Counted from the stretch's first letter, positions 1-9,324 are shown. The stretch: 57,513 nt of DNA from Bacteroidaceae bacterium (GCA_030843315.1 JAUUPT010000022.1:1-57513), one strand, 5' to 3'. A program made the numbers and translations. The notes: generated by a model from the sequence alone, not told the origin.

Positions 1-152
1 CAGAGGATCCATACGCACTAAAGAATATGATAGAATATATTTATGTTAATAGAAACAATCTGCAGCCAATCCAGAATAATGCAAGAACTGTGGCAAATTC
101 TGTGTTTGCTAAAGAACAAATCTTAGAGGAGTATTATTCATTATTCGCATAA
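1..152 (+). CDS. C-terminal end of a probable glycosyltransferase (partial)
   Basis: An open frame enters from the left edge (first full codon at 3) and stops at 150-152, leaving 49 codons. The fragment carries a segment NNARTVANSVFAKEQILEEY, which resembles the C-terminal helix of GT4-type (group 1) glycosyltransferases, where an Arg-x-x-Ala-x-x-x-Phe pattern precedes a final helix. It sits 18 bp before an NAD-dependent epimerase and a WecA-type transferase, the usual ending of a Bacteroides capsule or O-antigen locus. The family call is inferred from this short tail and its neighbours. Confidence 0.55.
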   Translation, partial: EDPYALKNMIEYIYVNRNNLQPIQNNARTVANSVFAKEQILEEYYSLFA

Positions 153-170
153 TTATATATATTTTTTCTT

Positions 171-1067
171 ATGAGACTTCTATTTACTGGTGCTTCCGGC
201 TTTTTGGGTAATAATATACGTCCTCTTTTGGAGAAAACATATGAAGTGACAACTGTAGGTCTGTTGCCGCAGGATGATTATACAGTAAATATAGCCAAGG
301 AAATTCCAAAGTTGCGTGAAAGATATGATGTGGTGCTTCATGCTGCCGGAAAGGCACACTCTGTGCCTAAGACTGAAGCGGAGAAGCAAGTTTTTTTTGA
401 TGTGAATTTGCAGGGCACTAAGAATCTTTGTGCAGCTTTAGAGAAAGCAGGAATACCACGATCAATTGTTTTCATTTCTACAGTAGCTGTGTATGGATGT
501 GATTATGGAGAGGATATAACAGAAGAACATCCTTTAAACGGAACTACTCCTTACGCTTTGAGTAAACGTTTGGCCGAAGAATATTTGGAGAAATGGTGTT
601 ATGAGCACAATGTGGTTTTGGGAATTATTCGTCCTTCATTAATCGCCGGTCCTAATCCTCCGGGTAATTTGGGAGCGATGATAAATGGTATTCGTAGTGG
701 AAGGTATTTAAGCATTGCCGGTGGTAAAGCTCGAAAGAGTGTGTTGATGGTGCAGGATATTGCATCATTAATTCCTTTGATTACAGAAAAAGGAGGGGCC
801 TATAATGTCTGTGATAGTTACCAGCCAACGTTCAGAGAGTTAGAAATTATAATTTGTGAACAGCTAGGAAAGCCTTTGCCAATGTCAATACCGTATTGGG
901 TAGCCAAAAGTATGGCATTGATAGGGGACTGTTTAGGTAAAAAAGCTCCGATCAACTCTTTAAAATTAAATAAAATAACTGAGTCGCTTACATTCAGTAA
1001 TGAAAAGGCGAGACGTGAGTTAGGTTGGACTCCTACTTGTGTATTAGAGAACTTCCAAATAAAATAG
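171..1067 (+). CDS. NAD-dependent epimerase/dehydratase (extended SDR), sugar-nucleotide modifying
   Basis: This 298-residue protein is an extended short-chain dehydrogenase/reductase acting on a nucleotide sugar. The Rossmann NAD-binding motif TGASGFLG lies at residues 6-13, a Ser/Thr pair in FISTVAVYG near 103-104, and the catalytic YxxxK at Tyr128-Lys132 (YALSK). It lies between a glycosyltransferase tail and a MraY/WecA-like transferase, so a role in making the precursor of the first sugar of a surface polysaccharide is likely. The exact substrate (for example UDP-QuiNAc or UDP-FucNAc intermediates) cannot be read from the sequence. The ATG at 171 fits the SDR N-terminus directly. Confidence 0.85.
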   Translation: MRLLFTGASGFLGNNIRPLLEKTYEVTTVGLLPQDDYTVNIAKEIPKLRERYDVVLHAAGKAHSVPKTEAEKQVFFDVNLQGTKNLCAALEKAGIPRSIVFISTVAVYGCDYGEDITEEHPLNGTTPYALSKRLAEEYLEKWCYEHNVVLGIIRPSLIAGPNPPGNLGAMINGIRSGRYLSIAGGKARKSVLMVQDIASLIPLITEKGGAYNVCDSYQPTFRELEIIICEQLGKPLPMSIPYWVAKSMALIGDCLGKKAPINSLKLNKITESLTFSNEKARRELGWTPTCVLENFQIK

Positions 1068-1074
1068 TGTAATA

Positions 1075-2025
1075 ATGTATTATGTAATAGTTTTAGTTCT
1101 GCTATTTGTAGTAGAACTTTTTTATTTTAAGGTAGCCAATCGCTATAATATCATTGATAAGCCTAATGAGCGCAGTTCGCATACACGGATTACGCTGCGT
1201 GGCGGAGGGATAATCTTCTATTTTGGTGCGTTAACTTATTATGTTGCGAGTGGGTTTGTATATCCTTGGTTTATGCTGGCGCTGACTTTAGTTTCATTCA
1301 TCAGTTTTGTAGATGACATCCGCCCTACTTCCCAAAAGATACGGCTGGTATTCCATTTCTCTGCTATGGCTTTGATGTTTTATCAGTGGGGATTGTTTTC
1401 CTGGTCATGGTGGTGGATCATCATTGCATTAATTATATGTACAGGAATTATCAATGCGTACAATTTTATGGATGGTATTAATGGGATAACGGGAGGCTAT
1501 TCGCTTGTGATATTGGCGGTATTGGCATACGTTAATAAAGAAGTTGTGCCTTTTGTAGAAGAAAGTTTCATTTATACAGTAATATGCTCGGTATTAGTGT
1601 TTTGCTTTTTCAACTTCCGAAAGAAAGCCAAGTGCTTTGCGGGTGATGTAGGTTCGGTAAGTATTGCTTTTATTCTTCTTTTCTTGATAGGGAGGTTGAT
1701 AATCCGGACGGAGGATTTCAGTTGGATTATTCTGCTGGTGGTGTATGGGGCGGATAGTGTGTTGACGATTGTCCATCGGCTGATGCTCCATGAGAATATC
1801 GGTCTGCCGCATCGGAAGCATCTGTATCAGATAATGGCGAATGAATTGAAGGTGCCCCATGTAGTGGTCTCGTTGGTCTATATGGGAGTACAGGCGGTGA
1901 TAATGGTGGGATATATATACTGTCAAGGGTATGGATATACCTATTTGATAGGTTGTATTCTACTGCTAAGCTTGATTTATAGCCTATTCATGAAGAAATA
2001 TTTCCATCTGCATTTGAAAGTGTAG
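1075..2025 (+). CDS. MraY/WecA-family undecaprenyl-phosphate sugar-1-phosphate transferase
   Basis: A polytopic membrane enzyme of 316 residues that would transfer a sugar-1-phosphate from a UDP-sugar to undecaprenyl phosphate and so start polysaccharide synthesis on the inner face of the cytoplasmic membrane. It shows the family signatures: DKPNERSSHTR near residue 28, an Asp pair at 80-81 (FVDDIRP), NAYNFMDGINGITGGY around 127-142, and a His-rich loop HRKHLYQ in the last cytoplasmic loop. It follows the epimerase by 7 bp, so the two are probably cotranscribed. A WecA-like role fits better than MraY, because the cell-wall MraY normally sits in the mur cluster. Confidence 0.88.
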   Translation: MYYVIVLVLLFVVELFYFKVANRYNIIDKPNERSSHTRITLRGGGIIFYFGALTYYVASGFVYPWFMLALTLVSFISFVDDIRPTSQKIRLVFHFSAMALMFYQWGLFSWSWWWIIIALIICTGIINAYNFMDGINGITGGYSLVILAVLAYVNKEVVPFVEESFIYTVICSVLVFCFFNFRKKAKCFAGDVGSVSIAFILLFLIGRLIIRTEDFSWIILLVVYGADSVLTIVHRLMLHENIGLPHRKHLYQIMANELKVPHVVVSLVYMGVQAVIMVGYIYCQGYGYTYLIGCILLLSLIYSLFMKKYFHLHLKV

Positions 2026-2046
2026 TGTAGGTGGAAGGGGAGTGCA

Positions 2047-2916
2047 TTATCTGACATCCGCTCCCCACATCAATTTATTGCGCAAAGTATCGAAGAACTT
2101 ATGGTCGAAGCGCTTTACTACCTTTATGCTGTAATCTGCCCGTGAGATATGCAGGCGGGTAGTTTCTTTGCATGATTCACTCCGCCCGTCAATGGCAACC
2201 AGGAAGTTGTGGCTACGGCTTTCTACGTCGAGCGTTATTTCCCAATCGTCGCAAATAACGATGGGACGGACATTGAGGCTATGAGGAGCTACAGGGGTGA
2301 TGGCAATTGTTTTGCTGTGGGGCACAATGACCGGACCGCCTACGCTGAGCGAATATGCCGTAGATCCGGTAGGAGTGGCAACCACTAAACCGTCTGCCTG
2401 ATAAGTCGTAAGGTGCGCGCCATTGATAGCCGTATGAATGCTGATCATAGATGAACTGTCACGCTTCAATACAGCTATTTCATTGAGTGCATAAGGAGAT
2501 TTCATCAGATTCTCGTCATCGCATTTCAGTTGTAACACACTGCGCTCTTCTACCTTATAGTGATTATTATAAATTTCATCGAATGTTTCTTCCATCTCCT
2601 CTGGTGAGATGTCTGCCAGGAATCCCAAACGGCCGGTATTAATACCGAGAATCGGGATATCCTTCTTCCCTACGCGGCTTGCCGCTCTCAGAAAGGTGCC
2701 ATCACCACCAATGCTGATAACCATGTCGGCACAAAAATCATCCCCATCAAACAATTCGGCAGCAGGAATGTTTAAATTTAAGTCGGCAGTGAGAAAATGA
2801 TAAAACTCCCGGCAGATGCAGAGCTGTGCATGATGCTGTTCGAGCAACCGGAAGAGATTTTCGGCATGCGAAGATTTCTTGGCTTGATAAGTATTCCCAA
2901 ATATGGCAAATTTCAT
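2047..2916 (-). CDS. nadK: NAD kinase
   Basis: ATP-dependent phosphorylation of NAD to NADP in the cytoplasm. The 289-residue protein has the hallmark GGDGTFLRA at residues 70-78 and the second motif DGLVVATPTGSTAYSLSVGG, both characteristic of ATP-NAD kinases. The frame is open for 22 more codons upstream, but MKFAIFGN at 2916 matches the family N-terminus, so that start was chosen. It converges with the WecA-type gene (21-bp gap) and diverges from pdxJ, an arrangement frequent in Bacteroides. Confidence 0.95.
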   Translation of the reverse strand: MKFAIFGNTYQAKKSSHAENLFRLLEQHHAQLCICREFYHFLTADLNLNIPAAELFDGDDFCADMVISIGGDGTFLRAASRVGKKDIPILGINTGRLGFLADISPEEMEETFDEIYNNHYKVEERSVLQLKCDDENLMKSPYALNEIAVLKRDSSSMISIHTAINGAHLTTYQADGLVVATPTGSTAYSLSVGGPVIVPHSKTIAITPVAPHSLNVRPIVICDDWEITLDVESRSHNFLVAIDGRSESCKETTRLHISRADYSIKVVKRFDHKFFDTLRNKLMWGADVR

Positions 2917-2991
2917 AATCAGTTCTGTTGTTATGCTGCGCAAATATGCTATTTTTTTCTCAGAATGCAGCCAATATATCATGATTATTTG

Positions 2992-2999
2992 TACTTTTG
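2992..2999 (+). promoter_or_regulatory. Bacteroides-type -7 box for pdxJ operon
   Basis: TACTTTTG matches the TAnnTTTG consensus of the Bacteroides primary sigma factor and lies 21 bp before the pdxJ ATG at 3021. No good TTTG -33 element is seen 19-21 bp upstream, so the call rests on the -7 box and its placement in the nadK/pdxJ divergent gap. Confidence 0.5.
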
Positions 3000-3020
3000 C
3001 CCCAAACTATAAACCAAATT

Positions 3021-3734
3021 ATGACGAGATTAAGCGTAAATATAAATAAAATTGCAACACTGCGTAATGCCCGTGGAGGCGATGTGCCGAATGTCGTAAA
3101 GGTAGCATTGGACTGTGAAAACTTTGGTGCTGATGGAATTACGGTACATCCGCGTCCTGATGAAAGACATATCCGCCGTAAGGATGTCTATGATTTGCGT
3201 CCGTTGTTGCGTACGGAATTTAATATTGAGGGATATCCGGCACCGGAATTCATTGATTTGGTTTTGAAAGTAAAGCCCCATCAGGTTACTTTAGTGCCTG
3301 ACAGCCCTTCGCAAATTACTTCGAATGCAGGCTGGGATACCAAAATCAATTTTGACTTTTTGTGTGAAGTGCTGGATGAGTTTAATAATGCAGGCATTCG
3401 TACTTCCGTATTTGTTTCAGCTGACGCTGAGATGATAGAATATGCGGCAAAAGCAGGTGCGGACCGCGTGGAGCTTTATACGGAACCTTATGCAACAGCT
3501 TATCCTAATGGAAAAGAAGCTGCTGTAGCTCCTTTTGTTGAAGCGGCCAAGGCTGCTCGTAGTCTGGGACTGGGATTAAATGCCGGACATGACCTTAGTT
3601 TAGTAAATCTGAATTATTTTTATCAAAACATTCCGTGGCTGGACGAAGTTTCCATCGGTCATGCGCTGATTAGTGATGCGCTGTATCTGGGACTTGAACG
3701 TACCATTCAGGAATATAAAAATTGTCTCCGCTAA
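3021..3734 (+). CDS. pdxJ: Pyridoxine 5'-phosphate synthase
   Basis: Condenses 3-amino-2-oxopropyl phosphate with 1-deoxy-D-xylulose 5-phosphate to make pyridoxine 5'-phosphate, the last ring-forming step of DXP-dependent vitamin B6 synthesis. The TIM-barrel protein of 237 residues shows MTRLSVNINKIATLRNARGG at the N-terminus, HPRPDERHI at 43-51, LVPDSPSQITSNAGWD, and GLGLNAGHDLSLVN near the C-terminus. The frame opens at 2997, but the ATG at 3021 matches the family start. Its stop overlaps the start of the exbB-like gene (TAATG), suggesting translational coupling. Confidence 0.95.
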   Translation: MTRLSVNINKIATLRNARGGDVPNVVKVALDCENFGADGITVHPRPDERHIRRKDVYDLRPLLRTEFNIEGYPAPEFIDLVLKVKPHQVTLVPDSPSQITSNAGWDTKINFDFLCEVLDEFNNAGIRTSVFVSADAEMIEYAAKAGADRVELYTEPYATAYPNGKEAAVAPFVEAAKAARSLGLGLNAGHDLSLVNLNYFYQNIPWLDEVSIGHALISDALYLGLERTIQEYKNCLR

Positions 3735-4447
3735 TGAACGCAATGATGTTATTGGCCCAGGTGGGCTCGGCACTGACTGATTCTATTGCAGGTGCTAATC
3801 CGGTATTAACCCCGATAGGTGCACACGATGAAATGAACTTATGGAGCATGGCTATCAAGGGTGGCTGGATTATGATTGTTTTAGGGCTATTGTCTGTACT
3901 TTGTTTCTATATTCTGTTTGAACGCAATTATGTGATTCGTAAGGCGGGCAAGGAAGACCCGATGTTCATGGACAAGATAAAGGATTATATTCTGGCCGGA
4001 GAAATAAAAGCGGCAATCTCTTATTGCCGTAGTGTAAATACGCCATCGGCACGCATGATTGAGAAGGGAATCAGCCGTCTCGGACGCCCGGTGAACGATG
4101 TACAGGCTGCTATTGAGAATGTGGGCAATATCGAAGTGGCAAAACTTGAAAAGGGATTGACAATTATGGCTACCATATCGGGTGGTGCGCCTATGATTGG
4201 TTTTCTTGGTACTGTAACGGGTATGGTGCGTGCGTTCTTTGAAATGGCAAATGCTGGTAATAATATTGACATTACATTGCTTTCCGGTGGTATTTATGAA
4301 GCAATGATAACTACCGTGGGCGGTTTGATTGTAGGTATTATCGCTATGTTTGCCTATAACTATCTGGTGACACTGGTAGATGGAGTAGTCAATAAGATGG
4401 AGGCCAAGACAATGGCATTCATGGATTTACTGAATGAACCATGCTAA
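3734..4447 (+). CDS. MotA/TolQ/ExbB proton channel family protein
   Basis: Inner-membrane subunit of a proton-driven complex that, with the ExbD and TonB/TolA-like proteins encoded next, energises outer-membrane transport or envelope integrity. The 237-residue form has three predicted membrane helices: about 43-62 (GGWIMIVLGLLSVLCFYILF), about 142-164 (TISGGAPMIGFLGTVTGMV) and about 187-210. The GFLGTVTGM segment is the family core motif. A TTG at 3722 would add four residues; the ATG at 3734, overlapping the pdxJ stop, is preferred. ExbB and TolQ cannot be told apart with certainty from sequence alone. Confidence 0.9.
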   Translation: MNAMMLLAQVGSALTDSIAGANPVLTPIGAHDEMNLWSMAIKGGWIMIVLGLLSVLCFYILFERNYVIRKAGKEDPMFMDKIKDYILAGEIKAAISYCRSVNTPSARMIEKGISRLGRPVNDVQAAIENVGNIEVAKLEKGLTIMATISGGAPMIGFLGTVTGMVRAFFEMANAGNNIDITLLSGGIYEAMITTVGGLIVGIIAMFAYNYLVTLVDGVVNKMEAKTMAFMDLLNEPC

Positions 4448-4854
4448 AACGCAGAGCTAAAATATCACCCAATTTCAGTATGGCGTCTATGACGGATGTC
4501 ATCTTTTTGCTGCTGATATTCTTTATGATCACTTCTACGGTGGTATCGCCTAATGCTATCAAAGTGCTTCTTCCTCAGGGAAAGCAACAGACATCGGCGA
4601 AGCCGCTGACCAGAGTCATAATAGATAAGGATCTGAACTTCTATGCAGCTTTCGGCAATGACAAAGAACAGTCGTTGACGTTGGAGGAACTTCCTTCTTT
4701 CCTGCAATCGTGTGCAGAGAAGGAGCCGGAAATGTATGTTGCCTTGTATGCTGATGAAACGGTACCCTACCGGGAGATTGTGAAGGTGCTGAATATTGCG
4801 AATGAGAATAAGTTCAAGATGGTGTTGGCTACACGCCCGCCGGAAGGAAAGTAA
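4441..4854 (+). CDS. ExbD/TolR family biopolymer transport protein
   Basis: A 137-residue single-span protein with the ExbD/TolR arrangement: a basic N-terminus (MLKRRAK), one membrane helix carrying the conserved proton-path aspartate at Asp19 in MTDVIFLLLIFFM, and a periplasmic domain. It overlaps the ExbB-like gene by 7 bp and precedes the TonB/TolA-like gene by 21 bp, so the three form one energy-transducing operon. Confidence 0.92.
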   Translation: MLKRRAKISPNFSMASMTDVIFLLLIFFMITSTVVSPNAIKVLLPQGKQQTSAKPLTRVIIDKDLNFYAAFGNDKEQSLTLEELPSFLQSCAEKEPEMYVALYADETVPYREIVKVLNIANENKFKMVLATRPPEGK

Positions 4855-4875
4855 AGATAAACTTTAGGTCTCAGG

Positions 4876-5724
4876 ATGAATCAGAAGAAAGAAGGAAGAT
4901 ATGTAGGTATAGTGGGTGCGCTCTTGGTGCATGTCGCTATTATTGCCCTTTTGATACTGGTGGGGTTTACTCTGCCGGAGCCTTCTGAGGAAGATGGTAT
5001 TCCTGTTATGCTTGGAGAGGTGCCTGATGCATTGGGCGCTGCCGACCCTTCCTTGGTGAAGGTGGATGTGATGCCGGAAGAAGTGGCGCCGCCTGAGGTG
5101 CAAGAGACGGTTGAACAAGAGATTATTACACAGGAAACTGAAGAATCCGTTGCTATAAAACCCAAAGCCGAGCCTAAAAAGAAAGAGGTGAAGAAACCCG
5201 AGAAAACCGAAGCTGAAAAAGCCGAAGAAGCCCGTAAACTGGCAGAAGCGAAAGCCGAACGGGAGCGCAAAGAGGCAATAGCAAGAGCTGAACGGGAACG
5301 TAAAGAGGCTGAAGAGGCTGCCCGTAAGCGCGTTGCAGGAGCTTTTGGTAAAGGTGCGCAGATGGGTGACAAAGGAAATACGAAAGGTGAGGGTATTCAG
5401 GGAAGTGCTACCGGTAATGCTCCTACCGGGGCTACTACGGGAACGGGAGGTTATGGAACCTTTAATCTCGGGGGGCGCTCTATCGGTGAAGGAGGATTGC
5501 CTCGTCCCGTATATAATGTACAGGATGAGGGCCGGGTGGTGGTTACGATTACCGTAAACCCTGCGGGGCAGGTAATAGCAACCAGCATCAATCGCCAAAC
5601 GAATACCGTGAACCCTGCTTTGCGGAAGGCTGCGGAAGATGCTGCCAAGAAAGCCCGCTTCAATGCGGTGAGCGGATTGAATAATCAAACAGGAACAATA
5701 ACATATTATTTTAACCTGAAATAA
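4876..5724 (+). CDS. TonB/TolA-like energy transducer
   Basis: A 282-residue periplasm-spanning protein. An N-terminal membrane anchor (about 10-33) is followed by an acidic/proline region and then a Lys/Glu/Ala-rich coiled coil (about 95-153, repeats of AERERKEA type) like the TolA stalk. A Gly/Thr-rich linker and a C-terminal TonB-like domain (about 200-282: VVVTITVNPAGQVI, then ARFNA) complete it. The N-terminal anchor and C-terminal fold say TonB family; the long charged helix is more TolA-like, so a Tol-Pal role is also possible. It completes the exbB-exbD-tonB unit. Confidence 0.85.
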   Translation: MNQKKEGRYVGIVGALLVHVAIIALLILVGFTLPEPSEEDGIPVMLGEVPDALGAADPSLVKVDVMPEEVAPPEVQETVEQEIITQETEESVAIKPKAEPKKKEVKKPEKTEAEKAEEARKLAEAKAERERKEAIARAERERKEAEEAARKRVAGAFGKGAQMGDKGNTKGEGIQGSATGNAPTGATTGTGGYGTFNLGGRSIGEGGLPRPVYNVQDEGRVVVTITVNPAGQVIATSINRQTNTVNPALRKAAEDAAKKARFNAVSGLNNQTGTITYYFNLK

Positions 5725-5738
5725 GAGGAGGAACAATT

Positions 5739-6287
5739 ATGGGTACAGCTTATGTTTTTTTTGCTGATGGATTTGAAGAAATAGAAGCATTTACTTGTGT
5801 GGATGTGATGAGACGTGCCGGACTAAACGTAGAAATGGTATCGGTAACTCCTGATGAGATTGTAACAGGAGCACATGACGTACCGGTTTTGTGTGATTGC
5901 AATGTCGTGAATTGCGACTTCTTTGACGCAGATCTCGTGCTGTTACCGGGTGGTATGCCGGGTGCTGCTACTTTGGATAAATGTGAAGAACTACGTAAGT
6001 TGTTGTTGCGTTTTGCCGAGGAACAAAAGCCGATTGCTGCTATCTGTGCCGCTCCGATGGTACTGGGCAAGTTGGGATTGTTGAAAGGCAAAAAGGCAAC
6101 TTGTTATCCTGACTTTGAACAATATCTTGAAGGTGCTGACTGTACAGGTGCTCCGGTAGAAAGAGATGGTAACATTATTACGGGAAAAAGCCCGGCTGCT
6201 GCTATGGAGTTTGCTTTGACAATTATAGACCTTATATTGGGCAAAGAAAAAGTACAAGAGCTCAAAGAGGCGATGTGCGTTGAATGA
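5739..6287 (+). CDS. DJ-1/PfpI family protein
   Basis: A 182-residue flavodoxin-like protein of the DJ-1/YajL/ThiJ group. The conserved glutamates lie in ADGFEEIEA near residues 9-17, and the nucleophilic-elbow cysteine is Cys103 in AAICAAPMVLG. Members act in glyoxal or oxidative-stress protection, but the precise activity is debated across the family. It begins 14 bp after the TonB-like gene and 10 bp before ispD, so it is probably part of the same transcript. Confidence 0.9.
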   Translation: MGTAYVFFADGFEEIEAFTCVDVMRRAGLNVEMVSVTPDEIVTGAHDVPVLCDCNVVNCDFFDADLVLLPGGMPGAATLDKCEELRKLLLRFAEEQKPIAAICAAPMVLGKLGLLKGKKATCYPDFEQYLEGADCTGAPVERDGNIITGKSPAAAMEFALTIIDLILGKEKVQELKEAMCVE

Positions 6288-6297
6288 TTTGTCCTAA

Positions 6298-6972
6298 ATG
6301 GTACAGTATGCTCTGATAGTTGCTGGGGGTAAAGGGTTGCGTATGGGAACCGAACTTCCCAAACAGTTTCTTCCGATAGGAGGAAAGCCGGTTTTGATGC
6401 ACACTCTAGAGGCTTTTTATACCTATAATCCTGAGATACAAATTATATTGGTACTTCCGCATAGTCAGCAATCCTACTGGATGCAACTGTGTCGGGAGTA
6501 TTGTTTTTTATTGCCTCATGTCATTGCAGATGGGGGAGAGACTCGTTTTCATTCGGTAAAGAATGGGTTGACTTTCGTGAAGTCTCCCGGTTTAGTCGGT
6601 GTACACGATGGTGTCCGGCCTTTTGTAGCGCAGGAGGTGATTGCGCGTTGCTACAGTTTGGCTGTGGAAAAGAAAGCGGTTATTCCGGTTATTGATGTAG
6701 TAGAAACAGTTCGACATCTTGAAGGAGAAAGTAGTGTGACCGTCAGCCGGGATGACTATAAGTTAGTACAGACTCCCCAAGTCTTTGATGCAGAATTACT
6801 GAAAGAAGCATATAACCAGCCTTATACATCTCGTTTTACAGATGATGCCTCTGTAGTAGAGGCTTTCGGTGCACCAGTCTTTTTGGCGTCGGGTAATCGG
6901 GAAAACATAAAGATAACCACTCCTTTCGATTTAAAAATAGCCAAAGCTCTTATAGATTCATGTTCAATTTAG
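6298..6972 (+). CDS. ispD: 2-C-methyl-D-erythritol 4-phosphate cytidylyltransferase
   Basis: Forms CDP-methylerythritol from MEP and CTP in the non-mevalonate isoprenoid pathway. The 224-residue protein has the nucleotide-binding N-terminus ALIVAGGKGLRMG (about 5-17), PKQF at 21-24, and the substrate motif GVHDGVRPFV. The last 13 bp overlap the start of recG, implying coupled translation. Confidence 0.95.
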   Translation: MVQYALIVAGGKGLRMGTELPKQFLPIGGKPVLMHTLEAFYTYNPEIQIILVLPHSQQSYWMQLCREYCFLLPHVIADGGETRFHSVKNGLTFVKSPGLVGVHDGVRPFVAQEVIARCYSLAVEKKAVIPVIDVVETVRHLEGESSVTVSRDDYKLVQTPQVFDAELLKEAYNQPYTSRFTDDASVVEAFGAPVFLASGNRENIKITTPFDLKIAKALIDSCSI

Positions 6973-9056
6973 CCACGCGTGACATAAAATATTTGTCGGG
7001 TGTCGGACCGCAGCGTGCTTCGGTGCTCAATAAGGAATTGGGCATTTATTCTTTGCACGATTTGCTGTATTATTTCCCTTATAAATATGTAGACCGTAGC
7101 CGTATCTATTATATCCAGGAGATTGACGGTACGATGCCTTATATACAGTTGAAGGGTGAGATCTTAAGTTTTGAAACGGCTGGTGAAGGCCGTCAGCGCA
7201 GGTTGATAGCTCATTTCTCTGATGGTACGGGAGTAGTGGACCTGGTATGGTTTCAGGGTATCAAATATCTTATAGGAAAGTACAAGGTACATCAGGAATA
7301 TATCGTATTCGGTAAACCCAGTGTGTTTAATGGAAGGATAAATATTGCCCATCCGGATATCGATCCGGCATCAGAGCTAAAGTTGTCTTCTATGGGGATG
7401 CAACCTTATTATAATACGACCGAAAAAATGAAGCGCAGTTCTCTCAACTCGCATGCGATTGAGAAGATGATGAATACGGTGGTACAACAATTGTGTGAGC
7501 CTTTACCCGAAACCCTTTCGGCCTCTATACTTACCGAATACCATCTGATACCGCTGACAGATGCTTTAATAAATATCCATTTTCCTGCTAATGCGGAACT
7601 GTTGCGTAAGGCACAGTATCGGTTGAAATTTGAGGAACTCTTTTATGTCCAACTGAATATTCTGCGTTATGCCAAAGATCGCCAGCAGAAATATCGCGGC
7701 TATATATTTGAAAGGGTGGGTGAAGTATTCAATACTTTCTATTCCCGTAATCTTCCTTTTGAACTGACCAATGCCCAGAAACGGGTTTTAAAAGAAATAC
7801 GCCGGGATGTAGGTTCGGGCAAGCAGATGAACCGCCTCTTACAGGGAGATGTCGGTAGCGGGAAAACACTGGTGGCATTAATGAGTATGTTGATGGCGAT
7901 TGATAATGGCTTTCAAACTTGCATGATGGCTCCTACTGAGATTCTGGCGAATCAGCATTATGAGACTCTCCGTGAATTGTTGTATGGCATGGATATCCGC
8001 GTAGAACTGCTGACCGGCTCCATAAGGGGCAAACGGCGTGAAGCGATCCTTTCGGGCTTGCTGACGGGAGATATACATATCCTAATAGGTACTCATGCCG
8101 TCATTGAAGAAACGGTGAACTTTGCTTCGCTTGGCATGGTAGTGATTGATGAACAGCATCGTTTCGGTGTGGCTCAGCGTGCCCGTTTGTGGACGAAGAA
8201 TGTACAGCCGCCCCATGTGCTGGTGATGACGGCTACTCCGATACCGCGTACATTGGCAATGACATTATATGGTGACTTGGATGTATCGGTCATAGATGAA
8301 CTGCCTCCGGGACGTAAGCCGATTGTTACGCTCCATCAGTTTGATAACCGCCGTACCAGCCTGTATCAATCCATGCATAAGCAGATAGAAGAGGGGCGCC
8401 AGGTTTATATCGTTTATCCTTTGATAAAGGAGAGCGAAAAGATAGACTTGAAAAACCTGGAAGAGGGTTATTTGCATATTTGTGAAGAATTTCCCGAATG
8501 TAAAGTTTGCAAAGTACATGGTAAAATGAAACCTGCCGAGAAGGATGAGCAGATGCAGTTGTTTGTATCCGGCGAAGCGCAGATAATGGTAGCCACTACC
8601 GTGATTGAAGTAGGGGTGAATGTTCCGAATGCCTCGGTAATGGTGATAGAGAATGCCGAACGTTTCGGGCTGTCCCAACTCCATCAGCTTCGGGGACGTG
8701 TAGGGCGTGGCGCCGACCAGTCTTATTGTATTCTGGTGACGGGCTATAAATTGGCGGAAGATACACGGAAGCGGCTGGAAATAATGGTGCGCACAAACGA
8801 TGGTTTTGAAATAGCAGAAGCTGATTTGAAGCTACGTGGTCCCGGTGACCTGGAGGGGACGCAACAAAGTGGTGTGGCTTTTGATTTGAAGATTGCCGAT
8901 ATAGCTCGTGACGGTCAGTTGCTGCAGTATGTGCGTGAGATAGCGCAGAATGTGGTGGATGCCGATCCTAATGGTATACTTCCCGAAAATGAAGTCTTAT
9001 GGCGGCAGTTGAAACTGTTGAGGAAAACGAATGTAAATTGGGCTGCAATTAGCTAA
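6960..9056 (+). CDS. recG: ATP-dependent DNA helicase RecG
   Basis: Branch-migrating helicase that reverses stalled replication forks and processes Holliday junctions. The 698-residue length is typical. The N-terminal wedge/OB domain is followed by superfamily 2 helicase motifs: Walker A GDVGSGKT at 296-303, motif II DEQH at 397-400 followed by RFG, motif III TATPIPRTLA, and motif VI QLRGRVGRG, then the RecG C-terminal region. It overlaps ispD by 13 bp. Confidence 0.97.
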   Translation: MFNLATRDIKYLSGVGPQRASVLNKELGIYSLHDLLYYFPYKYVDRSRIYYIQEIDGTMPYIQLKGEILSFETAGEGRQRRLIAHFSDGTGVVDLVWFQGIKYLIGKYKVHQEYIVFGKPSVFNGRINIAHPDIDPASELKLSSMGMQPYYNTTEKMKRSSLNSHAIEKMMNTVVQQLCEPLPETLSASILTEYHLIPLTDALINIHFPANAELLRKAQYRLKFEELFYVQLNILRYAKDRQQKYRGYIFERVGEVFNTFYSRNLPFELTNAQKRVLKEIRRDVGSGKQMNRLLQGDVGSGKTLVALMSMLMAIDNGFQTCMMAPTEILANQHYETLRELLYGMDIRVELLTGSIRGKRREAILSGLLTGDIHILIGTHAVIEETVNFASLGMVVIDEQHRFGVAQRARLWTKNVQPPHVLVMTATPIPRTLAMTLYGDLDVSVIDELPPGRKPIVTLHQFDNRRTSLYQSMHKQIEEGRQVYIVYPLIKESEKIDLKNLEEGYLHICEEFPECKVCKVHGKMKPAEKDEQMQLFVSGEAQIMVATTVIEVGVNVPNASVMVIENAERFGLSQLHQLRGRVGRGADQSYCILVTGYKLAEDTRKRLEIMVRTNDGFEIAEADLKLRGPGDLEGTQQSGVAFDLKIADIARDGQLLQYVREIAQNVVDADPNGILPENEVLWRQLKLLRKTNVNWAAIS

Positions 9057-9216
9057 AAACGGCTAAATATACGCTTTATTTGTATTTTATGTTGTAAAAC
9101 ATATATGTTTGTAATCTTCCTATTTATAAAGGTTTAAGGACTAATTAGTGCTTCTTCTCTTTGCCCGCTCACCAAAAAATAGTTAATGACTGATGTCGTT
9201 TTTCGGAGAGAAATGT

Positions 9217-9224
9217 TACCTTTG
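9217..9224 (+). promoter_or_regulatory. Possible -7 box for the LysM/M23 gene
   Basis: TACCTTTG fits the Bacteroides -7 consensus and lies about 100 bp before the ATG at 9325, which would give a leader of roughly 95 nt. No TTTG -33 element is found at the expected distance. The rest of the gap after recG (9057-9216) is AT-rich, with no clear hairpin or gene. Confidence 0.4.
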
Positions 9225-9324
9225 GGAGAATTTTTAAAAATCAATCTGAATATTCGTGTAAAACAAAAGGTGTTTGATTTACCGGAAATGCTTGCAACGG
9301 ATATCAAAATGAATGACGAAACGG

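Noticed and set aside
2032..2078. Hairpin GGGGAGTG/CGCTCCCC as terminator between the WecA-type gene and nadK
   Set aside because: The right arm lies inside the nadK coding sequence, only six pairs are solid and no T-run follows.
4881..5372. Minus-strand 163-codon frame rich in Ala/Ser/Arg
   Set aside because: It is antisense to the Lys/Glu/Ala coiled-coil region of the TonB/TolA-like gene, where codon bias keeps the complementary frame open.
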